From Methylophaga sp. (GTDB taxonomy: Bacteria > Pseudomonadota > Gammaproteobacteria > Nitrosococcales > Methylophagaceae), in NCBI GenBank assembly GCA_002706095.1, contig PAJP01000023.1, positions 1-64,000 on the forward strand: 64,000 nt of DNA, read 5' to 3'. The position numbers were made by a program, and so were the translations under genes. This document shows, piece by piece, positions 26,110 to 35,402 of the stretch. Position 1 is the first letter of the stretch; each line of letters opens with the position of its first letter. Below the pieces are notes generated by a model. It saw only the letters and a program-made list of their open reading frames with translations, was not told the DNA's origin and made no database searches.

Positions 26110-27078
26110 GTGGCTTTAACTGAGTTTTCACTGATACAACAGTTTTTTGCTGATGCAACACAAAAACGTCAAGACGTGATTGTGGATATTGGTGATGATT
26201 GTGCTGTGTTGTCATGTCCTGCGGATAGCGATATAGCTATTTCAATTGATACGCTTGTTTCCGGTATTCATTTTTTCCCGGATGTAGATCCTCACACGCT
26301 AGGCCATAAATCATTGGCGGTGGGGTTAAGCGATCTGGCCGCCATGGGCGCTACACCAGCCTGGTTTACATTAGCATTAACGATACCTGCACTTGATGAA
26401 AAGTGGTTATCAGCCTTTGCGTCAGGCATGGCGGAGTTAGCCGACCAACATAATATTCAGCTTGTTGGCGGTGACACCACAAAAGGTCCGTTGACTATTA
26501 GCATTCAAGTGCATGGTCTGGTGAAAAAAGGGGCTCAGCTTCAGCGTAATTATGCTAAATCAGCCGATAAAATCTATGTCACTGGTACGCTTGGTGATGC
26601 GGGAGCTGCTTTGCAGAAACGTTTAGCATCATGGCAGCCTGAGGAGTTATCTGAGGAAGATTGGTCTTTTTTAAATAAACGGCTGGAGCAACCCATACCT
26701 CAAGTAAACATCTCCCGAGAAATTCAGCCGTTTGTAAATGCTGCCATTGATATTTCTGATGGGGTATTAGCTGATCTTGGCCATATTCTTGAAGCCAGTG
26801 GCAAGGGTGCAAGAATTTACCTAGGCAACATACCATTATCACCTAGCCTACAGAAACTGGATAAAGCCGAGGCTTGGCGATTAGCGTTGAGTTCTGGAGA
26901 TGATTATGAACTTTGTTTTACGGTTCCTGCAGAGCATGTGCAGGCACTTGAAACACTAAATTTAGATATTCAACAGATTGGTGAAATTACGGACGAACAA
27001 AAAATTGTTCTCTTAGATGAACAAGGACAACCATCAGTGTTAGATATCACAAGCAAAGGGTATGACCATTTTGTCTAA
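26110..27078 (+). CDS. thiL: Thiamine-monophosphate kinase
   Basis: A 322-residue kinase that makes thiamine pyrophosphate from thiamine monophosphate, the last step of the pathway. Signatures are IGDDCAVL (26-33), SDLAAMGATP, VGGDTTKGP and AIDISDGVLADLGH. It begins with GTG at 26110. The C-terminal codons overlap pgpA by 17 bases. It matters to the thiamine uptake operon elsewhere in the window: imported thiamine needs a kinase to form TMP before ThiL can act, or a pyrophosphokinase. Confidence 0.96.
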   Translation: MALTEFSLIQQFFADATQKRQDVIVDIGDDCAVLSCPADSDIAISIDTLVSGIHFFPDVDPHTLGHKSLAVGLSDLAAMGATPAWFTLALTIPALDEKWLSAFASGMAELADQHNIQLVGGDTTKGPLTISIQVHGLVKKGAQLQRNYAKSADKIYVTGTLGDAGAALQKRLASWQPEELSEEDWSFLNKRLEQPIPQVNISREIQPFVNAAIDISDGVLADLGHILEASGKGARIYLGNIPLSPSLQKLDKAEAWRLALSSGDDYELCFTVPAEHVQALETLNLDIQQIGEITDEQKIVLLDEQGQPSVLDITSKGYDHFV

Positions 27079-27547
27079 AGTCACTTTCACACAATTATTA
27101 AAAAGACCAACAGCATTTTTAGCGTATGGGTTTGGTTCTGGCTTGGCTCCAAAGGCACCGGGTACCTTTGGTACGCTAGCCGCTATTCCGGTTTTTTACC
27201 TGATGCAGCCGTTACCTATTATTAGCTATCTTCTATTGACCGCCTTGCTCTTCGTTCTTGGCGTCTGGTTTTGTCAAAAAACGGTCGACTGGTTACAGCA
27301 AGATGATCCTTCTGCCATTGTGTGGGATGAGATCGTGGGATATTTAGTTACCATGCTCGCCGCGCCCAGTGGCTGGTTATGGATTGTATTGGGTTTTGTG
27401 CTGTTTCGGCTGTTTGATATTTTGAAACCCTGGCCAGTGAGCCTGGCTGATAAAAAACTACATGGTGGTTTTGGGGTGATGCTAGATGATGTTATCGCCG
27501 GGTTATATGCTTTGCTGGTACTTCAGCTGATAGCGTATTTTTTCTAA
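27062..27547 (+). CDS. pgpA: Phosphatidylglycerophosphatase A
   Basis: A 161-residue inner-membrane enzyme that dephosphorylates phosphatidylglycerophosphate in phospholipid synthesis. It has about four hydrophobic segments and the family motifs GFGSGLAPKAPGTFG (23-37), VWDEIVGY and the LDDVIAG segment near the C-terminus. It is translationally coupled to thiL through a 17-base overlap, a common arrangement. Confidence 0.95.
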   Translation: MTILSKVTFTQLLKRPTAFLAYGFGSGLAPKAPGTFGTLAAIPVFYLMQPLPIISYLLLTALLFVLGVWFCQKTVDWLQQDDPSAIVWDEIVGYLVTMLAAPSGWLWIVLGFVLFRLFDILKPWPVSLADKKLHGGFGVMLDDVIAGLYALLVLQLIAYFF

Positions 27548-27572
27548 CCCGACGATCATCAATATTGCTGCT

Positions 27573-28472
27573 TTATAGAATAGAGGCGGCGTCAATCTGG
27601 TGGTTTTGTGTACCATGATGAGCGATTTTTAACGCGCCTAGCGTCGAAGCGATTCTGCCTGTCTCTTCCCAGTCTTTTCCATGCAAAATGCCGTGTAATA
27701 GACCAGCACGATATGCATCTCCACAACCGGTTGGGTCAACCACTTGGGCAGCTTTTTGGCAGGCAATCTCTATTCGCTTACCTTCAGTATAGATATATGA
27801 GCCCTCAGCACCACGTGTGATAATCAATGCTTCAACATGACGAGCGATTTCTTCTTCTGGCAGTCCTGTGCGGTCCATGAATAACTGCGCTTCATAATCA
27901 TTAAGAGCGATATAACTGGCTTGTTCTGCAAAGGCCATTAATTCATCACCATTAAACATCGGTAAGCCTTGACCTGGATCGAAGATAAATGGGATTCCAG
28001 CGGCTTTTAATTGTTCAGCATGTTGGATCATGCCGTCACGACCATCAGGGGCAATAATAGCCAGTTTAATATCTTTTGCTTCACTAATGGGCGTTTCGTG
28101 AGCCAAGTTCATCGCGCCTGGGTGGAAGGCTGTAATCTGATTGTCATCCTGGTCAGTTGTGATGAATGCCTGAGCCGTGTAATGACCTTGTTTAACATGG
28201 ACATGATCACGGTTAATATTTTTCGCATCCATCCATTCTGCATAGGGAGCAAAGTCAGTTCCTACCGTACCCATTGGCACGGGGTTGTCACCAAGTAGTT
28301 TCAGGTTATAGGCAATATTACCGGCACAGCCACCAAACTCACGACGTAACTCTGGCACCAGAAAGGCCACATTTAACATGTGCACTTTGTCCGGCAATAT
28401 GTGGTTTTTAAACTTATCAGGAAAAACCATAATATTGTCGAAAGCGAATGAGCCACAAATAAGCACTGACAT
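27573..28472 (-). CDS. PfkB-family carbohydrate/nucleoside kinase, probably adenosine kinase
   Basis: A ribokinase-family kinase of 299 residues. The first signature is GGCAGNIAYNL near 47-57 and the second, with the catalytic base, is DPTGCGDAYRAG near 242-253. Proteins of this subfamily in gammaproteobacteria are annotated as adenosine kinases; adenosine phosphorylation would remove the product of SAH hydrolysis in a methyl-transfer-rich metabolism. It follows rnd with a 3-base gap, so the two share an operon. Exact substrate is not certain. Confidence 0.78.
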   Translation of the reverse strand: MSVLICGSFAFDNIMVFPDKFKNHILPDKVHMLNVAFLVPELRREFGGCAGNIAYNLKLLGDNPVPMGTVGTDFAPYAEWMDAKNINRDHVHVKQGHYTAQAFITTDQDDNQITAFHPGAMNLAHETPISEAKDIKLAIIAPDGRDGMIQHAEQLKAAGIPFIFDPGQGLPMFNGDELMAFAEQASYIALNDYEAQLFMDRTGLPEEEIARHVEALIITRGAEGSYIYTEGKRIEIACQKAAQVVDPTGCGDAYRAGLLHGILHGKDWEETGRIASTLGALKIAHHGTQNHQIDAASIL

Positions 28473-28475
28473 AAC

Positions 28476-29621
28476 TTAACTTTCCTTTATTTCTAGATGG
28501 GTAGGGTGGGCCTGAATACTGATTTTTCCTTGCATGAATGCTTGCAAGGTATGCCCAATAATTTTATAGCGCCAGCCATGTAATAAAGCACAATCCTGGC
28601 CCCGCACCAATGATTCAATATCTTTACGTGTGGCCACTGCAGAAGGGGTGATGGATTGTTCATCACAACTTTTTCTTAATAATGCCATCAACGCATCAAT
28701 CAGTGCTTCTTGCTGATTACTAAGCGCTGAAGGTCGTTTCAATACAGGCCACTTTTCTTTCGGAATATCTTTTGCTGCGGTGATGACTTTGATGATGGTG
28801 TTGCCATACCGGTCTATATCACGCGCTTCTAGGCCACGAATTTTTTTCATTGCCTCGAGCGTCATTGGCGCGAAGCGAGCTAAGTCGAGCATCACATCAT
28901 CTTTCAAAATCCAGCGACGAGGTAAATCAAGCTCAATGGCCCGTTTCTCACGCCAAGCGCCAAGTTCTTGCAGTATGACAAGTTGCTGACTTTTTAATCT
29001 GCCAGCACCTTTCACCCTTAGCCAGCTTTGTTGTGGATCTTCCTGATAGGTTTCTATTGCAGTTAATGCCGCAAAGTCATCACTTAACCACTCCACACGA
29101 CCTGTTCTGTTAAGTTCATCAAGGAGTTGTAAATAAACTTGTCGAAGATAGCGAACATCATCAGCGGCATACTCGACTTGGGCATCAGAAAGAGGCCGTT
29201 GTCGCCAGTCTGTTCTGGCTTGACCTTTATCAAGTTCAACGCCTAGACATTGTTTAACCAAATTGCCATAACCAATTTGATCACCATAGCCGAGAACCGT
29301 TGCAGCGAGTTGTGTATCAAACACTTTTGGTGGAAGTGCATTCTGCATCAAGAAAAATAATTCTAAATCCTGTCTTGCCGCATGAAAAACAATGGTCATG
29401 TCATCAGAGTAAAACAATGCCATTAACGTTGAGAGGTCTTCAATTGCTAGTGGATCCACACAGGCGATAACATTATGGTTCGCCACTTGGATTAAGCATA
29501 GTTGTGGAAAGTAGGTCTTTTCGCGATGGAATTCGGTATCAACGGCAAGCCAGTCACTGTCGGCTAGCTGTTGGCAAAGTGTTTCAAGACCGGCTTGTGT
29601 ATTTACAAACTGAATTGTCAT
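28476..29621 (-). CDS. rnd: Ribonuclease D
   Basis: A 381-residue 3'-5' exoribonuclease that trims tRNA precursors. The DEDDy residues sit in VDTEFHRE (Exo I, near 27-34), HAARQDLELF (Exo II) and YAADDVRYL (Exo III), followed by two HRDC domains (the first around residues 210-290). Length matches E. coli RNase D. It is upstream of the PfkB kinase gene. Confidence 0.95.
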   Translation of the reverse strand: MTIQFVNTQAGLETLCQQLADSDWLAVDTEFHREKTYFPQLCLIQVANHNVIACVDPLAIEDLSTLMALFYSDDMTIVFHAARQDLELFFLMQNALPPKVFDTQLAATVLGYGDQIGYGNLVKQCLGVELDKGQARTDWRQRPLSDAQVEYAADDVRYLRQVYLQLLDELNRTGRVEWLSDDFAALTAIETYQEDPQQSWLRVKGAGRLKSQQLVILQELGAWREKRAIELDLPRRWILKDDVMLDLARFAPMTLEAMKKIRGLEARDIDRYGNTIIKVITAAKDIPKEKWPVLKRPSALSNQQEALIDALMALLRKSCDEQSITPSAVATRKDIESLVRGQDCALLHGWRYKIIGHTLQAFMQGKISIQAHPTHLEIKES

Positions 29622-29664
29622 GCTGTGTCTTTAGAAAAGGAACACAGTATAGCCAGTTTGCTCT

Positions 29665-30555
29665 TCAATGCATAACCTGACTGGTTGATACCATATCGAC
29701 AATCGCACTTGTGATAATGTCAGGTTGATGAAGGTGAATATCATGGCCACTCTGAAACGCAAACAGGTGCTGGCTGTGAGGCGTTAACTTCCATAACTCC
29801 TGTTGCAGGTGGACCCAGATCTTTTCGCGACTTTCACCATCCTTTTGGCCTTGCCATTCGCTTTGACCGCGACTGATGACAACCAAAGGCACATCTGGCA
29901 GATGCTCGAGATGCTTGACTTGTAACGCACTTTGGTAAAGTGAGGAAATTTCGGTTCGTGCTGCATTTATGGCACGTTCTTTCAGCATCGACTGCTCAGC
30001 CGTGAGCAGATCACTGGATGGTTTTGGCAGAATGATGATGTTTCTCTTTCGGTCGTAGTTTTGCGGCAATTTAATATTGAGTTGTTCGTATTGGTTTTCA
30101 TGAGAGGCATCGACAAGCACTATGCCACTAACGTCGTCAGGGTTATTGGCAGCAAATACTCGCATGTTATATCCACCAAATGAATGGCCAACCAGGATAA
30201 ACGGACCTTGCAGCTTAGCTTTCTTGACCAAGATCTCTAACTCATTAGCGATTCTGACACTAGTGCGAGGCTGAGGGCCTGTATCACTCCAGCCGTAGCC
30301 TGCTCTATCGTAAACACAGGTTTGAGTGGTTTTGGCCATGTCGTTTTGAATATCGAACCAGGCAGTTGAGTCGTCTCCCAATCCGGTATCGATAAGAACA
30401 GTGGGAACGCCTTTGCCTTTACAGAGCATGTGCAGTTTATATCCACCGACATCATAACGAACACCCGGTGCTTTTGGATATTGACCTGCAGTCGCCATAT
30501 TAGTCAACAAAGCACTGAGGACGAACACGATGGTTATGAGTTTCACTGGCATCAT
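29665..30555 (-). CDS. Secreted alpha/beta hydrolase
   Basis: A 296-residue alpha/beta-hydrolase with a Sec signal peptide (about 1-23, ending ATA). The nucleophile elbow is GHSFGG with Ser125; an oxyanion-region segment TGLGDDSTAW and a VYDRAGYGWSD strand precede it. A C-terminal SGHDIHLHQP supplies the catalytic histidine. Two ATG codons occur in tandem; the second (30552) has the better spacing to GGAG. Substrate unknown; it stands apart from its neighbours. Confidence 0.8.
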   Translation of the reverse strand: MMPVKLITIVFVLSALLTNMATAGQYPKAPGVRYDVGGYKLHMLCKGKGVPTVLIDTGLGDDSTAWFDIQNDMAKTTQTCVYDRAGYGWSDTGPQPRTSVRIANELEILVKKAKLQGPFILVGHSFGGYNMRVFAANNPDDVSGIVLVDASHENQYEQLNIKLPQNYDRKRNIIILPKPSSDLLTAEQSMLKERAINAARTEISSLYQSALQVKHLEHLPDVPLVVISRGQSEWQGQKDGESREKIWVHLQQELWKLTPHSQHLFAFQSGHDIHLHQPDIITSAIVDMVSTSQVMH

Positions 30556-30603
30556 CAGCTCCGATAATAATCTTATCTGAGCTTAATTTTATCCATGTGA
30601 AGT

Positions 30604-30855
30604 TTACGTGTAAGAAGATGATTGTTCTTGAATTTTCTGGTTAAGCTCAGTCAGATCAAACGGCCAGTATAGTCGTTGCTGATCAGGAAACTCGACAACA
30701 GGTATATGCACACCGAACTGGTTGACCAAATTATCATCATCACCAATTTCAACAAGCTTGATGTTGATATCATTTATTTTGGATGTTTCTTCCAGCAGCG
30801 CTAAAGCTTGTTCACATAAATGACATCCAGCCGTTGTGTATTGGATGACTATCAT
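30604..30855 (-). CDS. Glutaredoxin-like (DUF836) thiol protein
   Basis: An 83-residue thioredoxin-fold protein with a CHLC redox motif at 11-14 (YTTAGCHLCEQA) and the cis-proline in HIPVVEF. This is the short glutaredoxin-like DUF836 type, whose partners are mostly unknown. The start shares a base with the moaB stop (TAATG), so both are produced together. Whether it helps cofactor synthesis or is just co-transcribed cannot be told. Confidence 0.8.
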   Translation of the reverse strand: MIVIQYTTAGCHLCEQALALLEETSKINDINIKLVEIGDDDNLVNQFGVHIPVVEFPDQQRLYWPFDLTELNQKIQEQSSSYT

Positions 30856-31370
30856 TATTTTTCTAATAGACGAGGTATCAGGTCGATAAAGTTACATGGT
30901 CTATGGCTGGCATTTAACTGATCGTGGAGAATCTCATCCCAGCCTGTTATGCAGGCCCCTTTGGAGCCAGGCAGGCAAAAAATAAATTTCCCATTAGCTA
31001 AACCGGCAATAGCTCGACTCTGTACTGTAGATGTTTTGATAACATCATACGAACGTGCACGAAATAATTCACCAAAGCCTTTAATCTCTTTATCAAACAA
31101 AACTTTCACGGCCTCTGGCGTACCATCTCGTCCTGTAAGGCCGGTGCCGCCTGTCGTGATGATGGCGTCGATATCATCATTAACTAACCACTGCGAAATA
31201 ACAGCTCTTATGCGATAAGTATCATCGGCCACGATATCTCTGTAGCTGACATTGTGGCCATCGGCAGTGGCCTTATCTTGCAACACGTCACCAGAGGCAT
31301 CATTGTCTTTCGTTCGTGTATCGGATATTGTCAAAATAGCGATATTGATAGGAATAAATTCAGTACCCAT
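30855..31370 (-). CDS. moaB: Molybdenum cofactor biosynthesis protein B
   Basis: A 171-residue MoaB/MogA-fold protein acting in molybdopterin adenylylation or a related step. Signatures are TISDTRTKDNDASGD (near 14-28), TTGGTGLTGRDGTPEA (near 71-86) and FCLPGSKGAC. It is the first gene of a two-gene operon with the glutaredoxin-like gene, and is divergent from the OmpA-like lipoprotein gene. It implies use of a molybdoenzyme, but no other mo genes are in the window. Confidence 0.92.
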   Translation of the reverse strand: MGTEFIPINIAILTISDTRTKDNDASGDVLQDKATADGHNVSYRDIVADDTYRIRAVISQWLVNDDIDAIITTGGTGLTGRDGTPEAVKVLFDKEIKGFGELFRARSYDVIKTSTVQSRAIAGLANGKFIFCLPGSKGACITGWDEILHDQLNASHRPCNFIDLIPRLLEK

Positions 31371-31464
31371 TTGCTACCTGTAAAGATTGAAACTATCGGA
31401 ACAAGTATAATCAGCAACCGGTCTACGGTCTAGAAATCCATAAAATTCTCTAGGAGAAAATGAG

Positions 31465-32139
31465 ATGAAAAAAATTGTATTGGCCTCACTCATAGCGGCA
31501 ACTCTCAGTGGTTGTGCTGCCAATGACCCTAATCAAAAAACAAAAACAGGTGCCGCTGTAGGTGCTGCCGCAGGTGCATTATTAGGCTATGCGGTAGATG
31601 ACGGTACAGGTGGCGTGCTGGCAGGTGCTGCCGTGGGTGCATTAGCTGGTGGAGGTGTGGGTTATTACATGGATAAACAGCAGAAGGAAATGGAAGCAGC
31701 ATTAGCTGATGAGCAAGCTCGCAATGAGTTGAAAATTCAGCAATTAGAAAACGAAACCCTCAAAATTGATATTTCTAGCGAAGTCTCATTTGATTTTGAC
31801 AGTGCATCATTGAAGTCAGCATTTACGCCGACATTGAATAAAGTGGCGGACATCTTACAGCGATATCCGAATACCATTATTCATGTCGTAGGCCATACAG
31901 ACAGCGTCGGTTCAGAAAGTTACAATATGAAACTATCAGAGCGAAGAGCGCAGTCTGTTGTTGATTATTTATCAGCGGAAGGCGTGTCTTCCGATCGTTT
32001 ATTTGCTATCGGCAAGGGCGAAAGTGAGCCGCGAGCAACAAATGACACGGAAGCTGGACGGCAATTAAATCGTCGTGTTGAACTATTCGTTAAACCCGTT
32101 ATTGAAGGACAAGAGTCTGAAGCCTATCAAACGCCGTAA
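31465..32139 (+). CDS. OmpA-family lipoprotein (YiaD/Pal-like) with glycine zipper
   Basis: A 224-residue outer-membrane lipoprotein. The lipobox LSGC gives Cys17. Residues 29-70 are an Ala/Gly-rich glycine-zipper segment able to insert in the membrane, then a short coiled coil (KQQKEMEAALADEQARNEL), then an OmpA peptidoglycan-binding domain with HTDSVGSESYNMKLSERRA and NRRVELF. It likely tethers the outer membrane to the cell wall. A TATAAT at 31406-31411 is a possible -10 element. Its 3' end overlaps the rlmB frame. Confidence 0.88.
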   Translation: MKKIVLASLIAATLSGCAANDPNQKTKTGAAVGAAAGALLGYAVDDGTGGVLAGAAVGALAGGGVGYYMDKQQKEMEAALADEQARNELKIQQLENETLKIDISSEVSFDFDSASLKSAFTPTLNKVADILQRYPNTIIHVVGHTDSVGSESYNMKLSERRAQSVVDYLSAEGVSSDRLFAIGKGESEPRATNDTEAGRQLNRRVELFVKPVIEGQESEAYQTP

Positions 32140-32902
32140 AAATAAAACGGCACATCACGCCCCGATTGATCCGGATATCATTTTTGGCCTGCATGCTGTG
32201 CAGGCCGCACTTGACGTGCCTGTCAGCCGAGTTAAGGAAATATGGCTTGCTGCCGAACGTCACGATAGTCGTGTTGAGAATGTTCTGAATGCTGCGCAGG
32301 AGCAGGGGGTCGTTGTTCATCATTCTGAACGTGAAACACTCGAAAAACTGGCACCGGATGTGCAGCATCAGGGCTGCGTGGCGAAGTGTCGACCTTTAGA
32401 CAGTCTCGATGAAAAAGGGTTATTCGACTTACTCGACAATCTCGATGAACCACCATTGTTGCTGATTCTTGATGGTGTGCAAGACCCGCATAATCTCGGT
32501 GCCTGTCTGCGCACAGCCGAAGCCTCGGGTGCGCACGCAGTTATTGCCCCTAAAGATCGTGCATCAGGCTTAACAGCAACAGCGATAAAAATTTCCAGTG
32601 GGTCCGCTGAGCGCTTACCTTTTGTTCAGGTCACCAATATTGCGCGGTTGATGCAAGAGCTTCAGCAAAGAGGTGTGTGGCTAATAGGGACTTCAGGGGA
32701 GAGTGAAACCAGTCTTTATCAAACCAAACTGACAGGACCTCTGGCCATTGTGCTTGGCGCAGAAGGTAAGGGGATTCGACGCCTAACTCGTGAAAACTGC
32801 GATGAGGTCGTCTTTATTCCTATGCAGGGAGAAGCGGAAAGTCTTAATGTTTCAGTGGCGGCTGGAGTATGTTTATTCGAAGCATTTCGTCAACGTCAAT
32901 GA
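32075..32902 (+). CDS. rlmB: 23S rRNA (guanosine-2'-O-)-methyltransferase, SpoU family
   Basis: SpoU/TrmH methyltransferase that methylates G2251 in 23S rRNA. FGLHAVQAAL opens the substrate-binding domain; LDGVQDPHNLGACLRTAEA, LGAEGKGI and LNVSVAAGV are the three knot motifs. The start is unclear: the frame opens with GTG at 32075 deep inside the upstream gene with no ribosome site, no ATG exists before the conserved part, and a CTG at 32117 has AAGGA 7 bases upstream, giving 261 residues with a basic tail. The C-terminus overlaps the convergent histidine kinase gene by 7 bases. Confidence 0.9.
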   Translation: MLNYSLNPLLKDKSLKPIKRRKNKTAHHAPIDPDIIFGLHAVQAALDVPVSRVKEIWLAAERHDSRVENVLNAAQEQGVVVHHSERETLEKLAPDVQHQGCVAKCRPLDSLDEKGLFDLLDNLDEPPLLLILDGVQDPHNLGACLRTAEASGAHAVIAPKDRASGLTATAIKISSGSAERLPFVQVTNIARLMQELQQRGVWLIGTSGESETSLYQTKLTGPLAIVLGAEGKGIRRLTRENCDEVVFIPMQGEAESLNVSVAAGVCLFEAFRQRQ

Positions 32903-34653
32903 ATGTCTGAGTGGAAATGTAAGGCAGTCCGTAATTTTGCGACGTTAACAGGCTTATGAAGTAGAGCCATTCCACTGTCTTTTGCTGCTTTAATACGAGC
33001 TGGTGCTGTATCACCTGTAATTAACAATGCGGGTATGTCATTACCCGATTTCTTACGAAGTGCCTCTATGGCAGTAATGCCATCAGTTCCTTCTAAACTG
33101 AAGTCAGAAATAATAATGTCGATCTTCGTAGCAGCGATAATTTTTAATGCTTGCTCTAGTCCGCTTGCAGTCGAAACGGAATAGTGCCAATTTTCCAGAA
33201 TAGTTTTAGTGCCTTCAAGAACCAGTGGATCATCATCTACAACAAGAATATGTGCGTTCTTTTGAGTTAGAAGCGGTTTACCTTCTTTTTCTTCAACTAA
33301 GGAATAAACGTTATTGTGATTATTTTGTTCTATGCATAATCTGAATACGCTACCCTTACCCTGCCGTGATTTGACGTTCAGCTGATGACCTAATAACAAA
33401 GCCTGTCTTTTAACAATTGCCAGACCTAACCCTAGTCCTTGACGGCGGTCTCTTTGCATATTATTTATTTGATAAAACTCTTCGAAGATGAATTCTTGAT
33501 TGACTGGTGAAATACCATCTCCAGTATCAATGACTTCAAGCCATAACTCATGATTTTTCCGACTTCGACAACTGACTAGTATGCCGCCTTCTGATGTGTA
33601 TTTAATGGCGTTATCGATTAAGTTGCGTAGTATATTTTCCAGTAAAACGGGATCGCTCATAACAAAGGGGGCAGAATGACACCTGAGCCTGAGATCGAGC
33701 TTTTTTTTCTCAGCAAGAGGGAGGAAGTTTCTGTAGAGGCGGTTCAACAAGTCCGACATATCAACAGAAGTGAGCTTTGGTGTAACGATTCCTGCATCTA
33801 ACTTACTTATATCGAGCAATGAAGAGAGTAATTGGCTGAGTGCTTCAACAGACTCTCTCATGAAGCTCAATAATTTATTGGATTTATCGGTGAGAGGTTC
33901 TTGAGAAAGAGCATCTGTAAATAAATTCAAGGCATGCACTGGCTGGCGTAAATCATGGCTGGCAGAGGCGAGAAATCGAGTTTTACGAGCGTTGGCTTGT
34001 TCTGCTTTTTCTTTACTTATGGTGAGTTGATGTAGCAACTCTGTATTTTCAAACCGAAGCTGTATGCTGTTGAGAACTGATTCACTTGAACGCTTGCCCA
34101 TACCAATGCTCATTAGCAAGTACGCAAAAATCGCAAAGGAAAGTAGCTGATAACCACTATCAGATTGTAGAAAAAGGGAGAGAGAGGCCATTCCCAGTGC
34201 TGGAATCATCAGCGCGTAGTAACTTTCCAACCAATGAGATGTGACAAATATTGAACCTGAGGTGAGTCCTATGATGATAGTGAACAGCAGCAATTGCAGT
34301 GGCAGAGAGTCTGGGACAAATAATAAAAAAGCAGCAGAACCATAAACTACACCAGTGAGTAGGGAGGTATAAGTGAAGTATCGCCCCCATATAAAAACCT
34401 GCTTTGTGTCTGGAGTGAGCTTATGAAAACGATAGTTTAACCAGAATCGCAAAACGATCACCAACAAGGCAATAGATAACCAGCTAACAACAATGACATG
34501 ATCAATGTAGCCCCATACAGACCATGCAATGACACAAGGCAATATAGCTAAGCCGGGTATTAAAGAGTTGAGATTTCGATATAAAAAACGAATGCCTTCT
34601 GCTCTGGTTGCCTGACTGAAAGCTGGGGTGGCTACTTTGGGAGACTTCGTCAT
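32896..34653 (-). CDS. Hybrid sensor histidine kinase/response regulator
   Basis: A 585-residue membrane kinase. Residues about 30-185 hold six or so hydrophobic segments with no large periplasmic domain, so the signal is sensed in or near the membrane. A HisKA domain follows with phospho-His233 in SHDLRQPVH, then a HATPase domain (N344/N348, DTGDG 376-380, GLGLGLAIV), then a receiver domain with phospho-acceptor Asp517 in SDFSLEG. The HDLRQP form of the H-box is common in kinases paired with NarL-type regulators. It overlaps the regulator gene by TAATG. The signal is unknown. Confidence 0.9.
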   Translation of the reverse strand: MTKSPKVATPAFSQATRAEGIRFLYRNLNSLIPGLAILPCVIAWSVWGYIDHVIVVSWLSIALLVIVLRFWLNYRFHKLTPDTKQVFIWGRYFTYTSLLTGVVYGSAAFLLFVPDSLPLQLLLFTIIIGLTSGSIFVTSHWLESYYALMIPALGMASLSLFLQSDSGYQLLSFAIFAYLLMSIGMGKRSSESVLNSIQLRFENTELLHQLTISKEKAEQANARKTRFLASASHDLRQPVHALNLFTDALSQEPLTDKSNKLLSFMRESVEALSQLLSSLLDISKLDAGIVTPKLTSVDMSDLLNRLYRNFLPLAEKKKLDLRLRCHSAPFVMSDPVLLENILRNLIDNAIKYTSEGGILVSCRSRKNHELWLEVIDTGDGISPVNQEFIFEEFYQINNMQRDRRQGLGLGLAIVKRQALLLGHQLNVKSRQGKGSVFRLCIEQNNHNNVYSLVEEKEGKPLLTQKNAHILVVDDDPLVLEGTKTILENWHYSVSTASGLEQALKIIAATKIDIIISDFSLEGTDGITAIEALRKKSGNDIPALLITGDTAPARIKAAKDSGMALLHKPVNVAKLRTALHFHSDIH

Positions 34654-35294
34654 TATTGAAATTTAAACAGATTAAGTGCCCGTGCAGTATGTATGAGTTC
34701 TGTCCGGCTGTTTGTGTCAAGTCTTTGAAATAAGACCTTTACATAATCACTGACGGTGTGGCTACTGATGCCAAGGATGGTGCTGATTTCTTTGTTTGAG
34801 AATCCTTTGTCAATCAATTGAAGCGTTTCATATAACCGTGGTGAGAGTCGGATTTGTTGACCATTGATATTAAGGATGACACTTTGATTTTCAGATGAGA
34901 TAAATTTATCCCACTGTTCGGGAATATACTTATCGCCATTTTGAATCGTTTTAATGGCTTCTAGAAGATCATCACTAGAAGCTGTTTTGGGTAAGTAACC
35001 CATGGCACCATGCTCGAAAACGAGTTTGATGTCTGAACTATGTTCTGATGCAGAAACAATCAGAACAGGAATAGTTAATCTATTAGTCTTCAGATAATCT
35101 AAGACAGCGACGGCTCCACCGTTTGGCATCCGCAGATCGAGTAGAATCATATCCAAATCCTGATTTAACTCATCTAAATTTTCTATGTGATTGACCGACA
35201 GAACTTCTGCATTCGGTAAAAGCTGTGGGAATATAGCTTTCAAACCCTCGATGTAGAGCTGATGATCATCGATGATGAGTATTTTGATATCCAT
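34653..35294 (-). CDS. NarL/LuxR-type response regulator
   Basis: A 213-residue two-domain regulator: receiver domain with acidic pocket IDD (8-10), phospho-acceptor Asp53 in LLDLRMP and Lys103, then a LuxR-type helix-turn-helix (about 148-210, LIDKGFSNKEISTILGISSHTVSDYVK). It is the first gene of the pair with the hybrid kinase. Its promoter should be in the 108-base gap next to the sorting-signal protein gene, which is on the same strand upstream and ended by a hairpin. Confidence 0.9.
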   Translation of the reverse strand: MDIKILIIDDHQLYIEGLKAIFPQLLPNAEVLSVNHIENLDELNQDLDMILLDLRMPNGGAVAVLDYLKTNRLTIPVLIVSASEHSSDIKLVFEHGAMGYLPKTASSDDLLEAIKTIQNGDKYIPEQWDKFISSENQSVILNINGQQIRLSPRLYETLQLIDKGFSNKEISTILGISSHTVSDYVKVLFQRLDTNSRTELIHTARALNLFKFQ

Positions 35295-35364
35295 CTGCTA
35301 TCACTCGATTCTCCATGAAGTAATGTAGTAGTAAACTACATTGTATGTCTGAACAGCAAGAATA

Positions 35365-35390
35365 ACGTGCCGTAATACTCTACGGCACGT
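35365..35390 (-). terminator. Hairpin downstream of the VPxPA-type secreted protein gene
   Basis: ACGTGCCGTA (35365-35374) pairs perfectly with TACGGCACGT (35381-35390). On the minus strand it is followed by TTATTCTT, a weak T tract, so it is a moderate terminator between the secreted protein gene and the regulator. Confidence 0.6.
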
Positions 35391-35402
35391 CAAGTTCTAG
35401 AG

